A stretch of 64,000 nucleotides of DNA from Acrocarpospora phusangensis (lineage in GTDB: Bacteria > Actinomycetota > Actinomycetes > Streptosporangiales > Streptosporangiaceae), in NCBI RefSeq assembly GCF_016862995.1, contig NZ_BOOA01000032.1, forward strand, positions 1-64,000, given 5' to 3'. Positions 24,851 to 33,530 of the stretch are shown in pieces. Position numbers and translations under genes: made by a program. Each line of letters begins with the position of its first letter. Positions within the stretch are counted from its first letter, which is position 1. Under the pieces are notes generated by a model. It was not told the origin of the DNA and did not search any database. It worked only from the letters and a program-made list of their open reading frames with translations.

Positions 24851-25834
24851 TCATCCACCTGACGCCGAACCCCGGCGCAACGTCTCCGACGGCGGCAGCC
24901 CGTACTTCTCGCGGTACTGGGCGGCGAAGCGTCCCTGGTGCAGGAAGCCCCATCGGGCGGCCACCGTGGTCACCGTGGCCCTGGCGGGATCGGCCGTCCT
25001 GAGCTCGTCGTGCACCCGGGCCAGCCGTACCTGCCTGAGGTAGGCCGTCGGGGTCAGGCCGAGATGCGCGCGGAAACCCTCCTGGAGCGAGCGGCTGCTG
25101 ACCGCGACGGCGCCGGCGATGTCGGAGGTGGTGAGCGGGAGGTACGCGTGCTCATGGATGAACTCCATCGCCCGACGTACGACCTTCGGCAGCGCGGCGG
25201 GTCTGGGCGCCGTCAGCCGCTCGAGGTAGGTGGAGGGCTGCATGGTCAGCAGCAGGGTGATCAGGGCGTTCTCCAGGTGCGCGACGGCCAGCGGATAGCC
25301 GGTCAGCCCGTCGTCGCGTTCGGCCTCCCTGACGAGCAGGTCGGCCATGTCCCGCCAGGACCGGGTCCAGCCCGTCGTCAGGTCCACGCCGAGGTCGAAG
25401 ACGACCGGACCGTTGAGCTGTTCGCCGAGCATCTGCTCCAGCGAGCGCTCGATGGAGGCGCGCTCGAACTTGATCACCAACTGGGGGCAGCCCGCCGCCC
25501 AGCGCATGTCGAGGTGGCGGGTCGGCGAGGGCAGCGCGGCCAGCGACGGGGTGGAGACGATCTCCTCGCCGCCGGCGCGGATCAGGCTGCGCCCGGCGAG
25601 CGGGATCATGACCAGGAAGAACGTGTCGAGGTCGCCCGGTTCGATGTGCACGTCCGCCCCGTAGTCGAGGTAGCTGACGCGGACCGAGCCGAGCTGGACG
25701 GAGTTGAACCGGGCCGACAGCAGGTCCGCGTCCCCGGCCAGGTCCAGCCGGTGCGGGCAGAACACCTTGGCGACCTCGCCGCGGATCTCGTCGAGGTCGG
25801 AGCTGGCGAAGACGGCACGATTGCTGAGGAGCAC
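24851..25834 (-). CDS. AraC family transcriptional regulator
   Basis: A 327-residue regulator with an N-terminal AraC-binding-like domain (VSYLDYGADVHIEPGDLDTFFLVMIPLAG, similar to AlkS/XylS-type cupins) and a C-terminal double HTH (TTSDIAGAVAVSSRSLQEGFRAHLGLTPTAYLRQVRL, then TVTTVAARWGFLHQGRFAAQYREKYG). It probably activates the styA-styB genes 102 nt downstream in response to an aromatic compound (inference). The start is GTG at 25834. Confidence 0.9.
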   Translation of the reverse strand: MLLSNRAVFASSDLDEIRGEVAKVFCPHRLDLAGDADLLSARFNSVQLGSVRVSYLDYGADVHIEPGDLDTFFLVMIPLAGRSLIRAGGEEIVSTPSLAALPSPTRHLDMRWAAGCPQLVIKFERASIERSLEQMLGEQLNGPVVFDLGVDLTTGWTRSWRDMADLLVREAERDDGLTGYPLAVAHLENALITLLLTMQPSTYLERLTAPRPAALPKVVRRAMEFIHEHAYLPLTTSDIAGAVAVSSRSLQEGFRAHLGLTPTAYLRQVRLARVHDELRTADPARATVTTVAARWGFLHQGRFAAQYREKYGLPPSETLRRGSASGG

Positions 25835-25947
25835 ACCGGATGATCGTCATTCTCGACCCCGGTGTTCCATGAAAAAGGACGCACAAGAGCCAGACCTCCG
25901 CTGACCGGAGGCCGGTCCGTCAGATTCGATGAGTTCAGACGGCGCCG

Positions 25948-25976
25948 TTGACATATCAAATGAACGCTTTTTTAAT
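25948..25976 (+). promoter_or_regulatory. Strong leaderless promoter of the TetR-ferredoxin-P450 operon
   Basis: A consensus TTGACA (25948-25953), a 17-nt spacer and TTTAAT (25971-25976) are followed by 6 nt and the ATG at 25983. The surroundings are unusually AT-rich for this genome. The transcript probably begins at the start codon, and TetR may bind here. Confidence 0.8.
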
Positions 25977-25982
25977 TCACGC

Positions 25983-26636
25983 ATGGGGCGCGTCGCGGGA
26001 GTGACCGCCGCCGAGACCCGGGAGCGTTTGCTGCGGGCGGCGGCCGAGGTGTTCGCCGCACGCGGGTACGACGGCACCCGGGTTGCCGACATCGCCGCCG
26101 CGGCGGGCGTGAGCAACGGCGCGATGTACGCGCATTTCGGGTCGAAGGCGGAACTGCTGACCGCCGCCCTGCGTGCGCACGGGCGGCGGCTGCTCGCGGA
26201 CCTGTTCGCCGCCGACCCGGACCGCTCGATCACCGAACTGCTCCTCGTGATCGGCCGGGGGCTGCCGCGCCGCCGCGACCCCGGCCGGCATCTCATCGTG
26301 GAGGCCCTGGTGGCGGCCCGCCGGGACCGGGAGGTCGCCGGCCCGGCCCGCGCGTACGTCGGCGAGCGCGCCGACTGGCTGGCCGAGCTCGTGCGGGCCG
26401 GTCAGGCCGACGGGGAGCTCGACTCCGCGGTGTCGCCGGACGCGCTCGCGCACCTCTGCCTGCTGCTCGCGATGGGCAGCGCGCTGATCACGCCGGAACT
26501 GCACGGGGTGGACGACGCCGAGTGGACCGCGCTGCTGACCCGGCTCGCCACCGCGCTCGCCCCAGCCGCAGAGACAGCCGCAGAAACAGCCGCCGAGAAA
26601 GCCGACACAGCCGTATCGAGGGGAGCCCCGCAGTGA
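25983..26636 (+). CDS. TetR family transcriptional regulator
   Basis: A 217-residue TetR regulator: N-terminal HTH RERLLRAAAEVFAARGYDGTRVADIAAAAGVSNGAMYAHFGSKAELL, and an effector domain that ends in an Ala/Glu-rich tail (AETAAETAAEKADTA). The start at 25983 is fixed by the promoter; an upstream in-frame ATG at 25929 would lie before the -35. It is the first gene of an operon with ferredoxin and P450, and the stop overlaps the ferredoxin GTG start (GTGA). It likely represses the operon and responds to the P450 substrate. Confidence 0.9.
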   Translation: MGRVAGVTAAETRERLLRAAAEVFAARGYDGTRVADIAAAAGVSNGAMYAHFGSKAELLTAALRAHGRRLLADLFAADPDRSITELLLVIGRGLPRRRDPGRHLIVEALVAARRDREVAGPARAYVGERADWLAELVRAGQADGELDSAVSPDALAHLCLLLAMGSALITPELHGVDDAEWTALLTRLATALAPAAETAAETAAEKADTAVSRGAPQ

Positions 26637-26824
26637 AAGTCAAGATCGACTCGGAGCGCTGCCACGGGCACGGCCGCTGCTACGACCTCGCCCCCGGCCT
26701 GTTCACCGACGACGACGAGGGCTACGGGCAGGTCGCCGGGGACGGCTCGGTGCCGCCGGAGAGCGAGCGCGCGGCCCGGCTGGCGGTGGCCAACTGCCCC
26801 GAACGGGCGATCGAGATCCTCTAG
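26633..26824 (+). CDS. 3Fe-4S ferredoxin
   Basis: A 63-residue ferredoxin. The cluster ligands are CHGHGRC at the N-terminus and the distal NCPERAI; the second canonical Cys position is His (CxxHxxC), so a 3Fe-4S cluster is expected, as in Fdx partners of actinobacterial P450s. It delivers electrons to the P450 encoded 10 nt downstream. The GTG start overlaps the TetR stop. Confidence 0.92.
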   Translation: MKVKIDSERCHGHGRCYDLAPGLFTDDDEGYGQVAGDGSVPPESERAARLAVANCPERAIEIL

Positions 26825-26834
26825 GAGAGCGCGC

Positions 26835-28106
26835 ATGACCGTCGACGACCGCTTCCGGCAGGACTACCAGGACACGGTGCGGGACCGGCCCCCCGGCGTC
26901 CGCAACGAGATCATCACCGGGCCCGTCTCGGACTGGGCGACCGACTTCTCCCACGCCGAGCCCGAGTGGGCGGCCGATCCGTACCCGATCCAGGACGAGC
27001 TGCGGTCACGCTGCCCGATCGCGCGCACCGAGCGGTTCGGCGGCGGATGGCTGCCCACCCGGTACGAGGACGTCGCGTCCATCGCGTACGACACGGAACG
27101 TTTCTCGTCGCGGGCGATCATCATGAGCAACTTCCGGCCACCCAAGGAGGCGGCCCCGGTGGGCGGCTCGCCGCCGATCTCGTCCGATCCGCCGTTCCAC
27201 CACCACGCGCGCAAGCTCCTGCTCCCGGCGTTCACGAAGAGCGCGGTCACCCAGCGGGAGGAAGCGACCCGGGCGTTCTGCCACCGGCTCATCGACGCGC
27301 TGGAGGGGAAGGAGGTCGTCGACGCCGCCCGCGACTACGCCCAGCACATCCCCATGCGGGTCATCGCCGACATGCTCGGCTTCCCGCCCGAGGACGGGCC
27401 GAGGTTCCGCGTCTTCATCGAGAACCTCCTCGAAGGCATCAACCTCCCGCCCGAGGAGCGCACCGCCCGCGTGGAGAGCCTGTACGACTACCTGCTCGAC
27501 CAGATCCGCGACCACGTGGAGCGGCCGCGCGACGACCTCACCACCTACCTGGTCGACGCCGAACTGGGCGGGCAGAAGCTCCACCCGTCCCACGTGGCGG
27601 GCACGATGGCGCTCCTGCTCATCGCCGGCATCGACACCACCTGGAGCGCCATCGGCGCCTCGCTCTGGCACCTGGCCCGCACCCCGGCCGACCGCGAACG
27701 CCTGGTCGCCGACCCCGGCCTGCTGCCGACCGCGATGGAGGAGTTCCTCCGGGCGTACGCCCCGGTGACCATGGCCCGCCTGGTCAGGGAGGACATGCGC
27801 TGGCAGGGCGTCGACATGAAGGCCGACGACTGGATCCTGCTGTCCTTCCCCGCCGCCAACCGCGACCCGGCCCAGTTCGACCGGGCGGGCGAGGTCGTCA
27901 TCGACCGGGAGGTCAACCGGCACGCCGCGTTCGGCCTGGGCATCCACCGCTGCGTGGGCTCCCACCTGGCGCGCATGGAGTTACGCGTCGCGCTGGAGGT
28001 CTGGCTGGAGCGTTTCCCGGTCTTCGGCCTCGCCGACCCGGCCGCGGTCACCTGGGCCACGGGACAGGTACGCGGCCCGCGTACCCTCCCGCTGCGCATC
28101 GGCTAG
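26835..28106 (+). CDS. Cytochrome P450
   Basis: A 423-residue bacterial P450. I-helix oxygen-binding motif [14 protein letters not shown] (the usual GxDTT), and the heme loop [18 protein letters not shown] with the Cys thiolate ligand. The substrate-side BC region includes [13 protein letters not shown]. The N-terminus is soluble. The EXXR region [19 protein letters not shown] is of the low-conservation bacterial type. It lies with its own ferredoxin and TetR regulator; no ferredoxin reductase is nearby. The substrate is unknown. It is convergent with the aldehyde dehydrogenase, with a 4-nt overlap. Confidence 0.92.
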   Translation: MTVDDRFRQDYQDTVRDRPPGVRNEIITGPVSDWATDFSHAEPEWAADPYPIQDELRSRCPIARTERFGGGWLPTRYEDVASIAYDTERFSSRAIIMSNFRPPKEAAPVGGSPPISSDPPFHHHARKLLLPAFTKSAVTQREEATRAFCHRLIDALEGKEVVDAARDYAQHIPMRVIADMLGFPPEDGPRFRVFIENLLEGINLPPEERTARVESLYDYLLDQIRDHVERPRDDLTTYLVDAELGGQKLHPSHVAGTMALLLIAGIDTTWSAIGASLWHLARTPADRERLVADPGLLPTAMEEFLRAYAPVTMARLVREDMRWQGVDMKADDWILLSFPAANRDPAQFDRAGEVVIDREVNRHAAFGLGIHRCVGSHLARMELRVALEVWLERFPVFGLADPAAVTWATGQVRGPRTLPLRIG

Positions 28107-29521
28107 CGCTGGATGGACTTGGTCTCCAGGAACTCGTCGATGCCCTGGCGGCCGAACTCGCGGCCGTTGCCGGACTGCTTGTAGCCGCCGAAGGGCGCGA
28201 GGGGGTTCCATTCGGCGCCGTTGATGTCGACCTGGCCGGTGCGCATCCGGCGGGCGACGCCGAGCGCGCGTTCCTCGCTGCCGAAGACCGCGCCGGTGAG
28301 GCCGTACACGGTGCTGTTGGCGATCTCGACGGCCTGGTCGTCGTCCGCGTACGGGATGATCGTCAGGACGGGGCCGAAGATCTCCTCCTGGGCGATCACG
28401 GATGCCGGGTCCACGTCGGCGAAGACCGTCGGCCGTGCGTACGCGCCCGAGTCGAAGCCGGCGGGCCTGCCGGGGCCGCCGAACGCGAGGGTGGCGCCGT
28501 CGGCGACGCCCCGCTCGATGTAGCCGTCGACGCGGCGGCGGTGCGCCTCCGACGCCAGCGGTCCGACGCGCGTGGCCTCGTCGGCGGGGTCGCCGACGGT
28601 GTACTCGGCCGCGGCGGCCACGACCATCTCGACGATCTCGTCGTGCCGCGCCGCGGGGACGAGCATGCGCGGCCACCCGCCGCACACCTGGCCGCCGTTG
28701 GCGAACGCGATGGCCACCCCGTGCGGTACGGCCCTGGCCAGGTCGGCGTCGTCCAGGATCACGTTCGCGGACTTGCCGCCGAGCTCCAGCGCCACCCGCT
28801 TGACGGTCTCCGCCGCGACGGCCGAGATGCGCCGGCCCGCCCGGGTGGAGCCGGTGAACGACACCATGTCGATGCCCGGATGCGCCGAGATGGCCTCGCC
28901 GACGACCGGGCCCGTGCCGTGCACGACGTTGAACACGCCCGCGGGCAGCCCCGCGTCGGCGGCGATCTCGGCGAGGATGCCGGCGGTCAGCGGCGCGATC
29001 TCGGAGGGCTTGAGGACCATGGTGTTGCCCGCCACCAGGGCGGGGGCCAGCTTGGAGACGACCTGCTGCAGCGGGAAGTTCCACGGGGTGATGGCGCCGA
29101 CGACGCCGACCGGCTCCCGGACGACGAGGGAGTGCCCGATCTCCTCCGTCCACGGGAAGTCCTCGGCGATGGCCGCGACGGAGGCGGCCACCCTGACCGG
29201 GAAGGCGGCCTGCGCGAAGCGGGAGAGGCTGATCGGGGCGCCCATCTCGGCGGTGATGGTGGCGGCGATCTCCTCAGACCGGTCGCGCAGGCCCTCGGAG
29301 ACGCGGCGCACGATCGCGGCCCGTTCGGCGACGCCGGTCGCGGCCCAGCGGGGGAACGCGGCCGTCGCGGCGGCGACAGCCTGGTCCACATCGGCGGCGG
29401 TGCCCGCCGGCACCCGGGCGACGACCTCCTCGGTCGCCGGATTCACCACGTCGATCGTTTCGCCGGATCCGGCGACGGCGACGCCGCCGATCCAGTGGGA
29501 GTTCATCGTTGTTGTGCTCAT
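28103..29521 (-). CDS. Aldehyde dehydrogenase (NAD-dependent)
   Basis: A 472-residue ALDH-superfamily enzyme: [37 protein letters not shown], the general base Glu in ALELGGKS, and the nucleophilic Cys in [10 protein letters not shown]. The C-terminus [27 protein letters not shown] is typical. It would oxidise an aldehyde, possibly a phenylacetaldehyde-type product of the StyA route or a P450 product (inference). It is convergent with the P450 gene. Confidence 0.9.
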   Translation of the reverse strand: MSTTTMNSHWIGGVAVAGSGETIDVVNPATEEVVARVPAGTAADVDQAVAAATAAFPRWAATGVAERAAIVRRVSEGLRDRSEEIAATITAEMGAPISLSRFAQAAFPVRVAASVAAIAEDFPWTEEIGHSLVVREPVGVVGAITPWNFPLQQVVSKLAPALVAGNTMVLKPSEIAPLTAGILAEIAADAGLPAGVFNVVHGTGPVVGEAISAHPGIDMVSFTGSTRAGRRISAVAAETVKRVALELGGKSANVILDDADLARAVPHGVAIAFANGGQVCGGWPRMLVPAARHDEIVEMVVAAAAEYTVGDPADEATRVGPLASEAHRRRVDGYIERGVADGATLAFGGPGRPAGFDSGAYARPTVFADVDPASVIAQEEIFGPVLTIIPYADDDQAVEIANSTVYGLTGAVFGSEERALGVARRMRTGQVDINGAEWNPLAPFGGYKQSGNGREFGRQGIDEFLETKSIQR

Positions 29522-29906
29522 GCCCTCGAGCGTGCCGCCGGCGACTGGCCGGATCCATGTACTCCCAATCCAGGGATCCGCCGGGCCGTGACCGGTGTCA
29601 CGTCATCGGCGATGACGCACCCGCCCCGGGTCGCCGTCGATTGGATCACGCCGGACAGGAGCCGGCAGGCCGACGCCGGCGCCGCTCCCGTGCGGGAACG
29701 ACGCCGGCGCGCGGCTTCGATCAGGTCGCCTCTTCAGTCACCGGGTAGGCGTCGAGACGACGCCGGTGTGCGGCTTCGATCAGGCGGCGAGACCCCCTAC
29801 GGGCTCAAGCGCTCCGACAGAGTGGACCGGCCGCTCTTGGCGCCGGTGCGGCGAGTGGCGTCACCCGCGTCAACGGCACCGGACAACGGTGAGAACCCGG
29901 TCCGTC
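29522..29906. other. Intergenic region with a 31-bp direct repeat
   Basis: The 385 nt between the aldehyde dehydrogenase start and the NLP stop encode no recognisable protein. They contain two near-identical copies of a 31-bp segment (GACGCCGG..GCGGCTTCGATCAGG) starting at about 29700 and 29759. The upstream part should hold the aldehyde dehydrogenase promoter, but none is clear. Confidence 0.5.
29700..29789. repeat. Two-copy direct repeat, 59-bp period
   Basis: GACGCCGGCGCGCGGCTTCG ATCAGGTCGCC at 29700-29730 and a copy with few changes at 29759-29789. Only two copies exist and no cas genes are nearby, so it is not called a CRISPR. Confidence 0.6.
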
Positions 29907-30749
29907 TCAGCCCCAGGGATTGAACGGGACGGCCGCAGGCTTGGCCTTGCTGAGTTCCCATTCGAAATTGCCGTTCTTGAGCCCGAAGCTGGCCGAACCG
30001 AAGTCGTACCAGGTGAGCGCGTCACGGTGCTGCTGCGGCAGCCAGTCCCAGTTGACCAGCTTCGGGAACTGCCACCAGCCCTTGTGGTTCTCCGGCTGCT
30101 CGCCCCAGTCCGCGAACCGGAACGCGTGCGTGCCGCCGCCGTCCTTGTGATAAACGATCGTGGGGTGCGTGCCGCCATCGTCCCAGCGGACGTTGTTTCG
30201 ATGGCGGATATTGTAATTGCCGTGCGCGGACGCGGAAACCCAGTCCGCCCAGCCGTTCTGGACCCACACCACGACGTGCTCCCAGTCGTGCCGATGCCCG
30301 CAGATGGAACAGCCCGGTAGAGTGGTCTGGTCCTTTTCGAAATATACGGCGTACATGTACGCGCACCAGCCGTTGTTGCATTTGACCCGCGAATAGATGT
30401 TGGCCTCGTCGAGATCCCAGGGGTCGTGGCAGTTCGCGTTGATGTAGCCGGTGGTGGGCAGGCCCGGGTTGATCTGCGCGTACTGCCAGCCGATGGCGGC
30501 GGTGGGGTAACAGCCGTCCCAGTCGTAGTCGAAGGCCGGCTCGTACCAGCGGTGCTCCCACGGCGCGTTCCAGTCGTATCCGACCGGCGGATCCGCGAGG
30601 GCCGGACTGGGAACGACGAGGACGATCGCCAGGCCCGCCAGGGCGGCGCGAATGGCGAACGAGAATCGTCCGGACCGGCGGCGGCGACCGGCAGGCGGCC
30701 CGCCGCGTGAGACCAGTCGAGCGAGTAATTCCCGTACTTGGCTTCGCAC
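29907..30749 (-). CDS. NPP1/NLP family secreted protein
   Basis: A 280-residue secreted protein containing the hallmark NLP heptapeptide GHRHDWE (CSICGHRHDWEHVVVWVQ). In this family it forms the divalent-metal site needed for membrane damage in plant cells. The N-terminus has a twin-Arg-rich stretch and a hydrophobic signal (RFSFAIRAALAGLAIVLVV..ALA). Two Cys pairs (CYPT..NCHDP; CNNGWC) suggest disulfides. GTG at 30749 is chosen as start because AAGGAGGAG sits 5 nt upstream. Whether this protein is cytotoxic or has another extracellular role cannot be judged here. Confidence 0.87.
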   Translation of the reverse strand: MRSQVRELLARLVSRGGPPAGRRRRSGRFSFAIRAALAGLAIVLVVPSPALADPPVGYDWNAPWEHRWYEPAFDYDWDGCYPTAAIGWQYAQINPGLPTTGYINANCHDPWDLDEANIYSRVKCNNGWCAYMYAVYFEKDQTTLPGCSICGHRHDWEHVVVWVQNGWADWVSASAHGNYNIRHRNNVRWDDGGTHPTIVYHKDGGGTHAFRFADWGEQPENHKGWWQFPKLVNWDWLPQQHRDALTWYDFGSASFGLKNGNFEWELSKAKPAAVPFNPWG

Positions 30750-30860
30750 GTTCTCCTCCTTCATTACATCGGTGAGTGCCATACCGGTAAGGTAGGAAAA
30801 CGGCTTTTGTATTCGCATCCGTATCACCCTGGTGCGCGGCCCCGGTGATTCGCAGGGGTA

Positions 30861-30911
30861 ATAAAACGAATCGCACCGCCGACACCATGCCGGCGGTGCG
30901 ATTCGTTTTAT
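30861..30911 (-). terminator. Strong intrinsic terminator after the GH5-discoidin gene
   Basis: A perfect 21-bp stem (30861-30881 with 30891-30911) and a 9-nt loop, with T-rich edges on both sides (ATAAAACG/CGTTTTAT). It begins 10 nt after the GH5 stop on the minus strand and could act in both directions. Confidence 0.85.
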
Positions 30912-30920
30912 CCAATCGAG

Positions 30921-33413
30921 CTAGTACGACGAGTAAATCGTCACCTCACCGATCGACCACCACCAATCGGGTTCCGTACCGGTCTGGGTGATCTTCACGA
31001 ATCGGGCGGTCCGCGGGGTGACGGTGATCGGCCGTTTCCAGCCGAAGCCGATCCCGGTGCCGACCGTCGTCCACGTGTCGCCGTCCATGGAGAACTCCAG
31101 CCGGAAGCCGCGCGGGAAGTCGCTGGTGGAATCGCGAGGCGTCTCCACGGTGACCTGCGCGATCGTGTGCGGCGAGCCGAGATCGATCTGGTACCACTGG
31201 TCGGGGGCCTGCCCGATGCCGGTGCTCCAACGGGTGGTGGTGTCGCCGTCGATGCCTTCGGACGCCGTATCCTCCAGCCAGGTCGAGGAGGCGTCGGCCT
31301 CCCAGTCGGTCTTGTCGATGGGGACGGGGTCGAAGGTGGCCAGGCCGCCGGCGTACCTGGTGACGGTCGCCACCAGGCGCTGGTTCTCGGTGAACGTGTC
31401 CGTGCCGAAACGCCGGAGCTTCTGGGCGAACGTGGCGGCGCCGTCGTTGTTGATCACGGGGATCGGGGCGGGGCGGTTGTAGTAGAAGCCCCAGTAGCCC
31501 TGGCCGTCGGCGTCGGTTCCCCTGACCTTGTACGACCAGTTCGACCAGGACTGCCGCCGCGCGTTGAGGCCGGCCATCCAGCGCGCCCAGACGTCGTCGT
31601 AGTAGTAGAGGGAGTACTCGCCGTACAGGACGGGAACGCCTGGGTCGGCGAGCAGGCCGGGCAGGTCGTCGAGGTTCCTGGTCACCAGATCGTTCTGCGC
31701 GGTCCAGTCGTGCGCCTCCTTCACCTTCATCGCGTACGGGTGGAGTTCGTAGACGACGTTGCTCCAGCCGTACTCCGAGGGCGGGGCGATCCGGTCGAAG
31801 TCGAAGAACGCGCCCATGACGATGAGGTGGTCGGGGTCGATCGCGCGGACCGCGTCGTAGAGCCGGTCGTAGTAGGCGCTCTTCCGCGTGACGTCGCCGG
31901 CGTCCTCGTCGATGGCGAGCAGCGGCTCGTTGATCAGGTCGTAGCCCGCGACGGCCGGGTCGCCCTCGTAGCGGGCGGCGATCGCCTCCCAGATCTCCTC
32001 GGTCCAGTCCTGGTACGCGGCGGTGCCCCAGAACCCGCCCGGACTGGGACCGACCCGCCCGCAACTGGCCCACGGGCAGCCGCCGCCGGGGACGGTGTGC
32101 AGGTCGAGCAGGGTGTACATGCCGCGGTTCGCCGCCTGTTGGACCGCCCAATCGATCTTGCTCCAGGGGTCGGCCTTCCAGGTGCCGTCCATGTTGAGCA
32201 GCGTCGTCCAGGCGATGGGCAGGCGGACGAAGTTCAGCCCCATGGCGGCGATCCGGTCGAAGTCGGCGGCGGTGATCCAGGTGTCCTCGTGCGCGTCCCG
32301 GATCGCCTGCCCGCCGGCGCGGCCGAATCGCTGGTCGAGGGTGAGCTGGAGGTTGTGGTCGTCGCGGCTGAGGCTGACCGACATCTCGCCGATCGACCAC
32401 CATCGGTAGCTGCTGCCCGTCTGGGTCACCCGGACGTAACGCGCGCTCCTCGCCGGGAAGTTGATGTTCGTGGCCTTGAGGGTCCCGACGCCGGAGGCGA
32501 CCTGCGTCCAGGTCTGCTCGTCGTTCGACAGCTGGACGGTGTAGCCGCGGGGGTAGTCGTCCTCGGAGGTCGTGTTCTTCTCCGTGTCGAGCGTGACGCT
32601 GTTGATCGTCATCCGCGCGTGCAGGTCGAGCTGGATCCACTGGCCGGGGGCCTGACCGGCGTTGGTCGTCCACCGGGTGGCGTTCTGCCCGTCGAGCACG
32701 GCGGAGGCGTCCGTGTTGTCCGAGGTCCGGGCGGTCCACTGGGTGCGTTTGAACGAATCACGCGGCGCGTTGTCCTCGTCCTCTTCGGGGAAGTCGTCGT
32801 TGAACAGGTTGATCTCGCCGACCGACCACCAGTCTCCGGCGCTGCCGGTCTGCCTGACCCGGACGTACCGGGCGGTCACCGGCGCGAAGTCGGCGGTCGT
32901 GACCGGCGTCGCTCCGCTTGCGGCCTTGTCGTACTCGGTCGTCCAGTGCGTGTTGTCGGGGGAGACCTCGACCACGAGGTGGCGGGCGAAGTCGCCGCCC
33001 GCGAAGCCGGCGTAGTTCACGGTGAGCCGGTTGAAGCGCGACAACCCGCCCAGGTCCAGGTATAACCACTCGCTGCCGTTCATGGCGGCCTCGGTGCTCC
33101 AGCGGGTGGAGTCGTCGCCGTCGAAGGCGCGCGTGACGTCCTGGATCCTCGCCGAGGCGGTGGCCGTCCAGCCGGAGCGGTCGAGCGCGAACTCCCCGAG
33201 CGGAGACATCCACTCCTCCATGGCGAGCCAGCCGCCGAGGTTGGTCCCCCGGAGGCTGACCGTCGCTCCCGAGCCGGAGTTCTTCTTCAGCACCGTGCCG
33301 CTGACCTTGAGAAAGTCGGCCGAATCGAGGGCGGCCGCCGGTCGGGCCGTCGTCGTGACGGCAGTGGCGGCGATGAGTGGGATGAGGGCGGCAATCGGCC
33401 ATCGGCGTTTCAT
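30921..33413 (-). CDS. Secreted GH5 glycosidase with three discoidin (F5/8C) domains, two nested in the catalytic domain
   Basis: An 830-residue secreted enzyme with a Sec signal (MKRRWPIAALIPLIAATAVT..AAA). The GH5 domain opens with RGTNLGGWLAMEEW (Arg55), is interrupted by two F5/8-type C (CBM32-like) domains at about residues 75-210 and 220-355 (each ending in WWSxGE), and resumes with FDRIAAMGLNFVRLPIAW. Catalytic acid is Glu496 in DLINEPLL, nucleophile Glu599 in YGEYSLYYYDD. A third discoidin domain forms the C-terminus (about 700-830). GH5 enzymes of this RGTNLGGWL type include exo-beta-1,3-glucanases. Start fixed by gaggagg. It is divergent from the sugar ABC operon and shares its palindrome. 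Confidence 0.85.
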   Translation of the reverse strand: MKRRWPIAALIPLIAATAVTTTARPAAALDSADFLKVSGTVLKKNSGSGATVSLRGTNLGGWLAMEEWMSPLGEFALDRSGWTATASARIQDVTRAFDGDDSTRWSTEAAMNGSEWLYLDLGGLSRFNRLTVNYAGFAGGDFARHLVVEVSPDNTHWTTEYDKAASGATPVTTADFAPVTARYVRVRQTGSAGDWWSVGEINLFNDDFPEEDEDNAPRDSFKRTQWTARTSDNTDASAVLDGQNATRWTTNAGQAPGQWIQLDLHARMTINSVTLDTEKNTTSEDDYPRGYTVQLSNDEQTWTQVASGVGTLKATNINFPARSARYVRVTQTGSSYRWWSIGEMSVSLSRDDHNLQLTLDQRFGRAGGQAIRDAHEDTWITAADFDRIAAMGLNFVRLPIAWTTLLNMDGTWKADPWSKIDWAVQQAANRGMYTLLDLHTVPGGGCPWASCGRVGPSPGGFWGTAAYQDWTEEIWEAIAARYEGDPAVAGYDLINEPLLAIDEDAGDVTRKSAYYDRLYDAVRAIDPDHLIVMGAFFDFDRIAPPSEYGWSNVVYELHPYAMKVKEAHDWTAQNDLVTRNLDDLPGLLADPGVPVLYGEYSLYYYDDVWARWMAGLNARRQSWSNWSYKVRGTDADGQGYWGFYYNRPAPIPVINNDGAATFAQKLRRFGTDTFTENQRLVATVTRYAGGLATFDPVPIDKTDWEADASSTWLEDTASEGIDGDTTTRWSTGIGQAPDQWYQIDLGSPHTIAQVTVETPRDSTSDFPRGFRLEFSMDGDTWTTVGTGIGFGWKRPITVTPRTARFVKITQTGTEPDWWWSIGEVTIYSSY

Positions 33414-33471
33414 CTGGACCTCCTCGAAGCTTGACACTTGCGATGGTGGAGCCTCGAGGATACTTTGTCTA

Positions 33472-33488
33472 TGGCTTAGGCTAAGCCA
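33472..33488. promoter_or_regulatory. Perfect 17-bp palindrome, probable ROK operator
   Basis: TGGCTTAG-G-CTAAGCCA lies midway between the divergent secreted GH5 gene and the ABC-transporter operon that encodes a ROK repressor. It is AT-rich for this genome and close to both promoters, so it is the likely shared operator. Confidence 0.75.
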
Positions 33489-33530
33489 ATTCCAAACGAC
33501 CGGCGCCGCTGTCTGAGAGGGATCACTCTC

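Noticed and set aside
29700-29790. CRISPR-like direct repeats
   Set aside because: Only two copies, no regular spacers and no cas genes nearby.
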